NCBI GenBank assembly: GCA_029964075.1 | Contig: CM057133.1 | Location: 11,556,699 to 11,620,698, forward strand | Reading direction: 5' to 3' | Length of the DNA stretch: 64,000 nt | Origin: Patiria pectinifera | Lineage: Eukaryota; Echinodermata; Asteroidea; Valvatida; Asterinidae | In this document: in pieces, positions 1 through 10,737 of the stretch | How positions within the stretch are numbered: position 1 is the stretch's first letter | How the letters are laid out: every line of letters starts with the position of its first letter | The notes under the pieces: generated by a model | Told to the model about the DNA's origin: nothing | The model's database searches: none | What the model saw: only the letters and a program-made list of their open reading frames with translations | Position numbers and translations under genes: made by a program

Positions 1-16
1 TGATTAGCATTTTTAC

Positions 17-3000
17 CTGGGTGAGCACCGCTACCGCAAAGGTACAGCCCTTTGATCGGGGACCGATAACTTGCAGACAGCACAGGCCGAGCAAAGTAAA
101 GCTGATCCAATGACATTGCACCATGAAAGATATTCTGCGAGCAAAGCGGGGAAGCCAAAAGCAAAAATAAAAAGGGACAGCCATTATTTTTGAAAGGCAC
201 CAATTAAGAGTACCTGGGTGGGCCCCACTTTCGCAAAGGTACAACCCCTGCACTTGGGGACCTGTACGTTGAGGAAAGCACGGGCCGTGCAAAGTAAATC
301 TGTGCTGTCAATTTTGTACTGCTAATGTAAATGACAAATCATGATTGAGCTAGGCAATTTTTGTTCAAGTATTTTTTTTGGGTCTATTTTCAAATTCATG
401 TCTATAACCAACTAATCATATTTGACATCACACTTACCCCTCCTGTCAACCCAAATATCCTTTCCAGCTCCGGCGGTGGTAGTATGTCCCTACCAATAAC
501 ACTAGACTTGAAGCCAGGGCAGTAGTCTTCGATACAGTTAAAGACTGAGTGAAAAAATGACAAAAATAAATCAAACCTCCCAAGTAAACAAATTAATTGA
601 TTTGATCTGCATTTGATTTCTAGTCCAACATAAAAATGTAAATTTGTCAAATTGGGTCGCGCCCAATAACTTTATACAGTATAACTTCTACAAGTATTGT
701 TAATTCAGTACTGTCAAAGCTTGTGAAAAAAAAAAAAACAGATCGTCCACAGAATTGCTCAGATGGGACTCGAACCCACGGCCTCCTGCTTACTTGTCAA
801 AGTCAAGGTGAAAGGTAACCCACTTACGTTGAAAAACCACCCCAGTTATTGGAAAATTGAATTAAAGTATATTCGTAAATTTCACGAAACAGCCCCCTCA
901 ATCGCTAAAGGAAATCATTCTCACCCTTGTCAGCGTATTCGTTCTTTGCCTCCTCATCCCATTCCTTCCCATCGGCAAGACGGTACGGGGTGTACTGCGT
1001 GAACAGCGACAGGACGTGGCACCCCTCCGGCGCAATGGTACGGTCCAGGGAGGAGGGTATACACATCTCGATCATTGGTCGGTCCGCGATGTGGCCCGTC
1101 TGGCATGGCTGGTAGGCCTCGTTAAGTAGCTCTGTCGTCTCGCAGTTCAGGTGTATGGTGCAGGTGTGGTGGGGGCCGGGTTGCTGCGTTTGCCCAGTGG
1201 GGCTGGCCTTAAAATCTGGTAGTCTGTCCACGGCAACTGGAAGTGAATAGATCAGTAATTCACAATTTGCAAGTAGTAAGATCAAGCAACCCAAATAAAA
1301 TTTGGCGGCTGACAAGCACATACTTTATGTACTTATTTTCTTTTATTATTATTATTATTTATTCGGCCAAATTACAAGGTACAACAAGCAATTCACAAAA
1401 GTAAACTAAACTAAACAAAAACAATCCAATCCAAGCTGGCCAGGATTGACAAAAGTATAATAAAACACTGTGACTCGAAAGCCTGTCAATCCTAGATTGT
1501 TGAATGGACTTAAAGAGTTGTTCCAAATGATCACGACAGTCGATCTTTCGAACATAGTCACCCCTAATGGAAATTTTGTTTTTGCAAGTGACAAGCGTCA
1601 CTTGCTCCAAGTTGGACTAGTCCTGTTGCCTATTTGAGACCAGCCTGCCAACATTGGCTTAATCAATGGTTGCAATAACCTTGGGCGTCATAATGCACAG
1701 CAAGTAGTAAAGACCAAGAAGTTTCATGATGATGTTTTGGCCATCATTCGACTAGAGATGTTCACACATTGCTTTTAGTGCCTTGAGGTCACATCAGGCA
1801 TTGATCACTAGGTTGACTAACGGTCAACTGGACTTGTTCGATTCTGAAATTTAGACTGCATGGAACATTGTCTTTTGTGATTTACTTTTTTAAAATTACC
1901 GTTGATTTTGGTGACAGGGGAAGTGTAATCGATGGCCTGGACCTCCTCAATGAATGCCTTGGGTAGAGCCTCCCGAGGGGTCAAGTTGAGGTAGGTGATT
2001 CTGGCCGTAGCGTTGGACAGCACCATCTTACTGCGTACTTCAGTCCCGTCCTCTAGGACGACTCCACAGGCCCTCTGGTCTGAATCCAAGAGCACTGTAC
2101 TCACAGGCTGAATTTGTTTTTGCATAATTAATGTAAAATATTAATTAAAACTATCAATTATCCAGCACTGCGCGGTAACCCATGGTCATAATTTTATGTT
2201 TTTGGTATCAAAAGATGCAAAGGTATCGCAGAAAAAGTTGAGGGGGGGGGGGGCTGATCCCCCCCTTTTTTTTAAAGATAAACATGATCATCTTCGGCAG
2301 AAGATTTTGGAACGACTCCAGGGTCGAGTCTTTTGGGTTGACTCGAGTCGCTCCTAATACCAACTAGTTTGGCGTGACTTTGAAATTCCAGTTTGAAATG
2401 GGTGTTGCAGTTTTCTGTTACCTTGTCGGTCAAGATGGTAGCTCCATGGGCCTCAGCAGCATTGGCAATACTCCTAGAGACTGCACCCATACCCCCCTCA
2501 GCGTAACCCCAGGCCCCCTTGATGCCTTCTGCTTCGCCCATCACATGATGGATCAAGACGTACCTAAGGGGAAAAATGGAAAACTAAGATTTAACTTCCT
2601 ACTCGTCAATGGAATAACTTCTCCAAAGCTGGCACGATGAAGCACTCTTCTAATTTCTCAACTAAGACAATGGTTCTGAAAAGAACCAGAGGTGTAAACT
2701 CTCTCCTGAAGACGGTCAGAGCATACTGACCGGAACGTCGAGTTTATACCTCTGGTTCTTTTCAGAACCATTCTCTAAGTTGAGCAATTATTCACACATG
2801 TGTTTCCGCAAACCTTTCATTTTTTAGTGTCTCCACCATGCAAAGCCTCAAATCTTACTGAAGCACTCTTCAAGTTTCTTCCCTTGTACTGATTACTGTG
2901 GAACTCCTTGCAAAGGTTGTGCTTACCCCGTCTCATATGGGGAACTTACGGAGAAATTTGTCGGCCCTTTAAAGTCATGCCCGGTAATGAGAACTCCTTC

Positions 3001-6000
3001 CTTTGCTTGACTGGAAGGCACTTTGATTGTATAGCCCCTTTAATACTAACCCACTTCCTGGAGTTTTTGGTGTTACATTGGCACCAATCACAGAGTCTGT
3101 AGCTAGGGTTGCTTTCAAGGGTTCCGATTCAAACCATCGATCAAGAATCTAAGACACGGTAAGGAAAGACAAACAATTACCATTAATTCTAACTGCGCCA
3201 TTTAGTAATGGACTATTACATGCACATTTATGAGCTATGGGGTCTCTAGTGCACATCTATGGCCCCTCCCCCTCCCAAGGACTGTGAGTGACAAGGGAAA
3301 TATGTGACCTATTTCCCGTGTCACTCACTGAGTGACATGGGAAATAGGTCAAGGGAAATAGGACCCTCTTGTGGTCCTAGAGGTGCAATAGTGACTGATG
3401 ATGCCAGTTAGCAATGTTCTATAATACACCATACTCCATGAAATAATTTTAAAATGTTGACATTTTCTACTTGGTCGCTGAAAATGGCAAAGGGGGCAAG
3501 ACACTATTTAGACACTGAGGCATGCTGTGCATTTTAGTTTTCAGTGGCTATGGAACATTTGGGTACTCCAAGAAAACATTAAAAAATAAAAACAAAAACA
3601 AAACAAAAACAAAAACGGAACCAAAAACAGGGGGTACAACCTGCATGTAACTGTAAGCCCACCCCTGGCAATTAATCTACAACAATATGAAGTTGTGTAA
3701 TTTTTTCATAACAAACTTACCTTGTCCATTGGGGCAGTCAAGAGCTCATAAAACTGTGGGAGGTTTTTCCCCAAAGCCTTTCCTGCAAAAATTATCAAGA
3801 AAACGGAATTGAGTCATCAAACACTGAGTAGACATCTTTTCTTATCCTTAGCTTTATATTTTACCGCAATTTTTTGGCACACTTACGGAATGAAAATTGC
3901 CATGTTCCACGGCAAACGTCAACAACTGTTTACTACAGCAAACTTTTCAAGCAGTCAACTCGCGTGAAAGCCTGGTCAACACTCAAGTCCTTAATTATCA
4001 AACATAACTGCAATGCCTACTAACAAGCTACAACTTTATGTCAAGTACCGTAAGTTTCTTTGCACTTGCAAGGCACATGTAAATATGCGTCCTACCATGG
4101 GCTTTTACCTTGTTCCATTGAACCAGAAATTAAAAAAGCTAAAACTGAAACTCAACCTAAAACTGAAACTTAATCTCAATTCACGATACTAAATGTCAGG
4201 GATACAAATTAAGTTGAGCAAGACTATGTAACAGCGAAGAATGCCACCCAGAAATGAGATTTCTGGCGCAACAACATGGCATGTGTGGCTCTTGTGCAGG
4301 AAACGTGATGATGATGATGATGATGAATGTGGCTTGACTCGACCTTGTTATCCTAATGACTTGACTCCACTTGAGTCAGAGCCTTAGAAAAAATCTGCTA
4401 AACTCAATTCGCTTCTTTAGAATTACTTGACTCGATCTTCTCAAGTCACAGAATTCAATGACATGAAACTTATTACAAGCTGCACCTGTTTGAAGCATTG
4501 CCTTGAGCCCAGGCCACATGTCCATGCGATCGCTCATGGTTCCGTCACCTAGTGTAGACAGCTCTACAGGCGGGGCATCTAAGAGTGGTCCTAGGGCCTG
4601 AGCGATTTCGGTCATCTGATGCTCATACTCAAAATATCTCTAAAAACAAAAGTATGCCATGTGATAACAACTTTGTCACAGGGTCTGTCTCTTGATTGGA
4701 CGAGAGCACATCACATGGAATTGCACCCCCTGAAGATCAATAGACCGCAACACCCACCTTTGCGTCTCTTTCTGAGAACTGGGCAATCTGCTCGTAGGTT
4801 TTCTTCTGATCGCAAGACAAGAGTAGTGATCGAGGCTTGCCATTGGGCCCCGGGTCCTCCAGCAAAGGTGTGTAGGCATAGGAATCTCGGATGTGAACCT
4901 TCAGTCCGTGCTTCTACAATTTCAAAAAAAAGAAGAGAAACTGTGACTATATTCTCTACCAAACTAGTCTTCAGGTCAATTGTGCACAGTAACGGGATTC
5001 TGAGCAGGTAAAAAAATATATAAACGTGCTAGTTTCAATGGGACAGCTTACGCTACATGTGTGAGTAACGGCAGATAGAATGATAAATCACTGTACTTAG
5101 AAACCAGAGTGGTGTTTTTTCCCCCAAAATATAACGCAATTAATCTATATTTGGACAAAACAATGCATGGGTGATTATGACATTATGGAGCTCAGATGTG
5201 ACGTCCCTTGTAAATCTTTCAATAATTAACATAAATTTACATAACACTTCACGGTTTTTCTCCCCTGTGCAAATGCTTCCTACACAATATCCTGACAACC
5301 TTCCGGTCTGTTGGCAAGTTGTCATCGTTCTTCCCCCCTGAAATTAGTCTGGCGATGCCTATGGTCGGGTCACTATTTTTGAAAGAATGGACTGACCTTC
5401 AGCTCCAGATCTTTGTAAATATCAGGTCGCAGCAGACTAAGGACGTAGGAACATCGGGAAAACTTGAAACCTGAATAAGGACACATTAATTACAAAAATT
5501 GTTTCGAATGTCGGAATGGAAATAGTTGATGAAGAGCTTGCATATCTTGTGCTGAATAAAGATGCAAAATCAACAAAGGGCGCTATCGACAAAGCAGTGA
5601 GGCTACTAAAAATGAGCTACTAAATATTTATGAGGTGTAGTAAAACAAATACAGCATGGTTTTTTTCTGGAAAATAGTTGGAATTACTGGTCCCTTGGTG
5701 TCGGTCAGCTTGACTACCTTCCGACGCGAAATAAGCTCTCAAAAATGGTCACAAAGTGGCATCTATTGTTCACATACATGGATTCCATTGTCTCTTTAAG
5801 AGTTGTTGTCCAAGATTTGTTGGATCATCCAAGAATTATTCATACTACATGTAGGTATGGTTTCTAAATAATACAACGATGTCTCGCTCTAAGTCACTGA
5901 AATCAAGAATCTGAATCAAACCTGGTACTATCTCTTCAGTGACTGCAGCCCCTCCTATGACGTGCCTTCTCTCTAAGACAAGGGTCTTGAGGCCTGCTTT

Positions 6001-6599
6001 CTGAAGGTAGGCTGCCTGGTAATAAAATGAATTGTTCACAATGTGATACAATTTTTGAAGCAACATTTACTACCTTTAAGAGACCAATCCGTTAAGCTAC
6101 AACAAATGATATCCGACATGCGTGCACAAATGTATGACATGCGTGTACATGTATAAAAGGCTAAAAATATATAATGCTAAAATGTTTCAATAACTGCAAA
6201 TCATTAATGCATCTTTTTAGAACATTTGTCTGGGCAGTATGTTCACCAAGTATTCCTGTCTGTGTGTTCCTCCCATGCTCTTTTGAGTATTTTTAAAGCC
6301 CCTTTCAAGCAGTTTAGTTTAAACATTCGTGTATTCAGTTACATATCGCATCCTCTGTTAATTCTTCAGTTTGTCTTTTTTTTTATATTCTGAATCCAAC
6401 TCACCGCAGTCAGTCCATTGTGGCCAGCACCGATAATGACAGCATCATATTCTTGTGTGAGAGCATCTTGTCCTACGGCCCCGCATCTTTGGCTCGACTT
6501 TGAAAAGCATCTGGAAGTCACATGATAGCTGCAACCAATCAGAGGCCTGATTTGCCTCCGTTGGTGGAAGGCGGCACGCACTGCGTTAATCATGTCCAC
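17..6599 (-). CDS. PYROXD2: PYROXD2 paralogue A (3' end outside window)
   Basis: FAD-dependent pyridine nucleotide-disulphide oxidoreductase domain protein 2, a phytoene-desaturase-like flavoprotein that is mitochondrial in vertebrates; its substrate is not settled. Exons in transcript order: 6599-6405, 6015-5922, 5470-5397, 4913-4758, 4639-4486, 3782-3721, 3148-3051, 2563-2422, 2107-1900, 1236-925, 544-438, 134-17. All junctions are GT-AG and the frame stays open for 573 codons. The last exon, about 20 residues starting GGGV in the family, lies left of the window. The dinucleotide-binding motif IIGAGHNGL sits at about residues 53-61, followed by [10 protein letters not shown] in exon 2, [14 protein letters not shown] in exon 3 and [15 protein letters not shown] in exon 10. 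The Arg-rich N-terminus with almost no acidic residues resembles a mitochondrial presequence. An acceptor (TTTCAG) just before the start codon implies an upstream non-coding exon. A tandem paralogue follows at 10738-20633. Confidence 0.93.
208..2125. other. PYROXD2-A 3' introns: repeat remnants
   Basis: Besides exons and the decayed exon copy, these introns hold a minus-strand tRNA-type B-box fragment near 763-795 (reverse complement reads GGGTTCGAGTCCC). They also hold a minus-strand LINE-type tail near 1335-1385, where GGCCGAATAAATAATAATAAT resembles the tail at 7430-7470. Nothing else recognisable was seen between 1385 and 1899. Confidence 0.45.
214..315 (-). pseudogene. Decayed tandem copy of PYROXD2-A exon 12
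   Basis: On the minus strand this stretch reproduces the second half of the real exon at 17-134, giving IYFARPVLS, a TYRSP block, then LYLC and SGAHPG followed by a GT donor in the same place. One extra G between the RSP and LYLC blocks breaks the frame, and the first third of the exon has diverged beyond recognition with no matching acceptor. It lies 197 bases from the real exon, in the intron between exons 11 and 12. It is best read as a non-functional tandem exon duplication. An alternative or mutually exclusive exon is unlikely because of the frame break. Confidence 0.8.
2657..2786. repeat. Foldback element with histone-stem-loop-like ends
   Basis: The arms 2657-2701 and 2740-2786 are inverted copies. 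Each contains the 16-mer GGTTCTTTTCAGAACC or its complement (2672-2687 on minus, 2754-2769 on plus), a six-base stem with a TTTC loop. The core also folds, with CGGTCAG pairing with CTGACCG. The element lies in a PYROXD2-A intron. A third copy of the hairpin is at 56746-56761, so the family is dispersed. Confidence 0.75.
3307..3350. repeat. 44-bp imperfect palindrome
   Basis: GACCTATTTCCCGTGTCACT is followed by its near-perfect reverse complement, with arms of about 22 bases and one mismatch. Further half-copies of the GGGAAATAGG block flank it. It is intronic in PYROXD2-A and has no obvious function. Confidence 0.65.
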
Positions 6600-7254
6600 A
6601 TCTGTGCTGAAACAAAATTATATAAAAATGAATTTTACATTGAAAACCCAACGAGTTATTGATACTAACTGCATGTGATAATTAAGCCAATATATTGTAA
6701 TAAAAAAATAGCCCTTCGTCATTACCTTCCTCCCCACCTTCTATTTTTGGTTTAGCCTGCCCCTCTCATCCATCACACCCCCTGAGCTGAGTGTGTCTCA
6801 GTCCAGCCAGGCATGCATCATTTGCATAATTCTATTGTTAGCCCCATGTGCATGGAATTGGAACTAGCCATGTGTGCTTCAGTACTACCTGGTGCTGTGC
6901 TAGGGATAGGTCGTCTGTGGAGGGCCGGTGTCACATGAAAATCCGACTCCTATGAAAATCGGACCCCTTTTCCCTGTTATTGGTTAATCCCTCTCACGTG
7001 ACCGGTCACTTTGCTAATTATCATACTTACGCATGCGCAGTATTACCAATGAGTCCGATTTTCATAGAAACCTAAATTCACGCTACACCGGCTGTGCAGG
7101 TTTTGCCTGGGCATGGCAAGGAAAGGCCTTGATGTAATGACCACGTAAGTTGAAGTGCATGACAACTTAGTTAAATTCCCCCTGGGTTGGGAGTAGAGTA
7201 TGGAGCTTTTACCATAATTAAGTTACCCCACTAACTTAGATTTTTGTAGATTTA

Positions 7255-7470
7255 TATATCTTTGTGTTGCCAGAGGTATTGGAATTGAAGGCCTTCAGGC
7301 CACAGTTTTTAAGTAAACTTTTTCAATTCCGGGCATATGCCCCTGGCTTTCGTCATGTTCGTTTTTGTTTTCTTGGTTTTTGGTTTTCTCCCCTTTTTTG
7401 TGAATGTTTGTTGTTTGTGTTTTTTAATGCCGAATAAATAATAATAATAAATAATAATAAATAATAATAA
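7255..7470 (+). mobile_element. LINE-like 3' tail with (AAT)n
   Basis: A pyrimidine-rich 3'-UTR-like stretch ends in TTTAATGCCGAATAAATAAT followed by irregular AAT repeats. The same GCCGAATAAATAATAAT end appears on the minus strand near 1340-1380. Two copies with a common 3' end and a short tandem tail fit 5'-truncated non-LTR retrotransposons. No reverse transcriptase remnant is visible. Confidence 0.4.
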
Positions 7471-8034
7471 CTGTGACCGAGCCCCGCCCCTTGTAATTTC
7501 TCATAATTAATTGTTTCCTTACAATTATTTCTACAACAAATTCCTATACTCAGTACTTTGATTGAAGAACTTGAATCATAGCCCTAAGTTGCCCCTAAAA
7601 TTAGAAGTAATTAGTAATAAGGAGAAGAATACAAATAAGCAGAATATTTCGATTTCTAAATAAAATAATTTACTTGAAGTCTAAATATCTTCTCTCTACC
7701 AAGTTATTTGTTTGTCTCCCTGCGGGACCTGCCCACACTACAATATTGTCATGCCCAGGCCCCCTACCATGTAGTGCCCTTTGATTTATTGGTAATTCTT
7801 ACTTTTAGGACACCCCTATTTTTTACGAGTTCTGTTCAAAACTGACTTTTGCAGATGACTGTCCAGTACCAAAGTGACTTTTGCAGGCTAAAGCAGTCTT
7901 TTTTCTTCATATAAACTCATGTTAGTTGTAATTTTGAAAGCACTTTCAAAGAAAATGTAACTTTACTACCTTTTTGCATTTAGACGTGCATGTTGAAGTT
8001 CTCACACGCGTGAAAGCCCTACATAATGAAAGCC

Positions 8035-8105
8035 CGATGCTGATTGGCTGCTAAAAAAAAAAAAAGTTTATTTTTTATCAGCCAATCAGCATCGAGCTTT
8101 CATCG
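8035..8105. repeat. Hairpin of ATGCTGATTGGCTG
   Basis: GATGCTGATTGGCTG and its reverse complement CAGCCAATCAGCATC are separated by an A/T-rich loop, and the AGCTTTCAT block is repeated at the right side. It looks like a small foldback remnant; the arms happen to carry inverted CCAAT pentamers. Confidence 0.6.
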
Positions 8106-9152
8106 CATCGAGCTTTCACGTTTGCCATCTTGGTTTTATGAGTCTGTTTTCTGGTTGTCATCGTCGTCTTTTACCCCTGAATTTCCCTCATAAGTCAAAG
8201 CCCTGCCCTCTTTCCACAAAATTAAACCTGCTGATATTCAAGAAGGTGTCATTGCCAATTGTTCAGATGTGCCAAGAAGTATCAGAATGTCAATTTTGAG
8301 TGTCATTTAGTCAACTGTTTTGGTGAGTCTTTCCCTTCCTATATAGGAACGGGGTCCTAAAAGTAAGGATTACCGATTTATTCTCCTCTAGCACCTTTCC
8401 GGAGCATTTCACGAGATGTTTTTATTCACATCTTTCAAAGTAATGGAGGGAGTCCACTTTTGCTGTTCTAGTCTAGGATCAGTCCCTTAAGTTAAATGTG
8501 ACTGAAATAATGGACTACCTCCGTATTATCACTCAGTCACATTAATGTTAGCTACATAAGGTCTGTGCGTGGATAGTCCCATTGCTAGAGGAACAGAAAA
8601 TAAGTTTAAGATTGAAATTAGTTTGTCAACTGAAAATCACCCCACTCCCCAGCTATTAATTATATTGCGACTGCTAAATATAAAAAAAAGAAAATGTTGA
8701 ATTCCGTACCTTCAGAGATCTAGTTATCCAGTAATCATGGTATTTTGGGGAAGAATTCTGACGGTTTCCAAAAAGCATGGCATCTCTGATAATTACCAGA
8801 CTGTTTCTCCCCCCCCCCCCCTAAAATAGTCACAAGGCCAATGGTTCATGGAACCAGACTCATCCACTGAACGTGTGTCAACTTTGGCAAAGCACTGTGG
8901 CTGTTGCCTGTCATTCAGTAATTCTTGGAGCTCTCTGAATGCTGAAGTGAGGCGCACCTGAGGAAGCTATTCCTTCCCAGCTCCATGAGTGATTAATCTA
9001 GACTATAGGCCCTAGTTCCGAACAAGTCGAAGTCCAAGGCAAGCCCAGGCTTGATGCTTGAGGCTGTATCCCAGAGTAACTCCTCGGATCTTGAATCTGA
9101 AGTCAAGTCAATCAATGTGGTTAGTTCAAATATTACAGAAATTTAACTTACC

Positions 9153-9300
9153 ATGTGACTGCTTCCAAATGTCAAAGAATCTTTAACTTCCAGTTCCAAT
9201 CCAAGAAACGAAACAGGACTAGGCTAGGCAGCAGGCCGATTTCCCTCAGTCTCCGGTCCGATCCGGCGCGCGCTATCGATCTTTTTCTCTTATCTTCTCT
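9153..9300 (-). other. Candidate 5' non-coding exon of PYROXD2-A
   Basis: On the minus strand a GC-rich, CpG-containing stretch (GCGCGCGCCGGATCGG near 9260) leads to a strong donor, CACATG|GTAAGTT, at about 9152. The coding exon 2.5 kb downstream has an unmatched acceptor immediately before its start codon, so this is the best candidate first exon. The transcription start is not identifiable. The GC-rich surroundings up to about 9450, including a GGGGGCGCC block, could be the promoter. Confidence 0.4.
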
Positions 9301-9449
9301 TATCGCATCCATGTCATCATCTCGTCAACATCACTTAACCTCTCGACCTCTTGGGGGCGCCACATCTTACTACAAAAAGTTTTGACGCGGGTATTAAAAA
9401 ATAAGACAAAGTGGGCGGGGCGAGAGGGGGGTCGGTGTCCGCTCCACAG

Positions 9450-10510
9450 CGCTGTAGTGTTAAAAGGCGCATGGTTAACCCCCTTGGATTTTAATGCCCT
9501 TTGTAAATGAGGTTTTTTTTTAGGACTCAATATGCAAGACAAATGTGTAATTATTTAAAGAACCAAATGTTGTATATTACCTTTAAAGATCCTATAACTC
9601 TAGCGGATGTCCTTAAAAATAATTATCATGCCATGTAGAATCGAAACATTTCCAACAAATATATTTATTTATTAAATGGAAAACAGCAAATTCAAATCTT
9701 TGCTTGTAAATTAGATCAGTGATCAATGGACATTATTGAATTACCAGTCATCTTAGATTATATTAAAAACACCTTTATAACATTATTACAAAACATTATA
9801 TTTCAAAGGATACAGTTCTACTCTACAAATTATTCAATGACACTGATCTATGAATACTTTTTTTTCCAAGCACATGTAAAATATCATTTCCAAGTACATG
9901 TAAAATATCATTTCCTGTCCTCTATTTCACTGTATTTCAGAAGAGAGTTTTCAACAAACAACATGAAAACAATTTCATCACAAAAACGTCAGTAAAAAAA
10001 TACAAATAAAAGTCGCTATAAAGTGCTCAATAAATACCTGATGGTTTCAGAGAATTTTCCTTTTGAAAACTTAATTGTTTCCTAATTTCAGCAAAGATAA
10101 TACCTCTCGCAATTATTTAGCATCACAAATGACACATCATAAATACTGAGTAGGCACTGCATACCATGCAGATACTACGGGCGTATTCAAAACCCCGTTC
10201 TCGTCACATGAACACGAGAACCAAGTTCCAAATGTCGAGAACCAACACCCGAACGGTGTCCGCAAACAAAATTGTTATTCCCCACTCATTGGGGAGAAGT
10301 TGAAGAATGTCAAGAACTAAGATGGCGAACTTAGGCCCCTTATGTATTTTGCATTAATTTTTTTCTGTGTATAAAATTGAAAGCACTCATTCAGTGCAGG
10401 AGCAGTAATGATAAAAAATGAAATTGTACGTGATCATAGAGTGGGCTTGTCTTTGCCAATTTTTACAGCTGTTCTGGGATTTAAATAACTTTTGTAGTTT
10501 TCCCTTTTTT
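9450..10510. other. Intergenic, AT-rich, nothing recognised
   Basis: Between the candidate promoter of copy A and the 3' end of copy B there is only AT-rich sequence with a short CAAGTACATGTAAAATATCATTT-like duplication near 9868-9915. I see no coding potential, RNA gene or element termini. Confidence 0.5.
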
Positions 10511-10516
10511 TTTATT
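10511..10516 (-). terminator. Candidate poly(A) signal of PYROXD2-B
   Basis: Minus-strand AATAAA about 220 bases beyond the stop codon of copy B. It is the nearest canonical hexamer and is a candidate only. Confidence 0.4.
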
Positions 10517-10737
10517 TGACATTTAGGAATTAAAATTTCATCAACACAAGGCTCCATTTTATAAAAGTTCTCTTTAAACATTTTGGAAAATTTGTAAAAA
10601 GATTTTTAATTTTGTTCTTGTTTAAATATGTAAATTTGTTACATCCTTAATAATACAGATTATAAAAATAGATCACCGTATAATGGCATCAAACTTAGGT
10701 AGCAAGTTGATGTTTTACAGAAGAGGTTGAAGGCACA

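Larger units (their letters stand above)
6600..9152. other. Probable 5' UTR intron of PYROXD2-A, repeat-rich
   Basis: No coding exon is recognisable here. The stretch contains an inverted pair around AAATCGGAC (6940-7065), a LINE-like 3' tail with (AAT)n (7255-7470) and a foldback of ATGCTGATTGGCTG (8035-8105). An acceptor at its 6.6-kb end and a good donor at its 9.15-kb end, both on the minus strand, are consistent with one intron. Confidence 0.4.
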
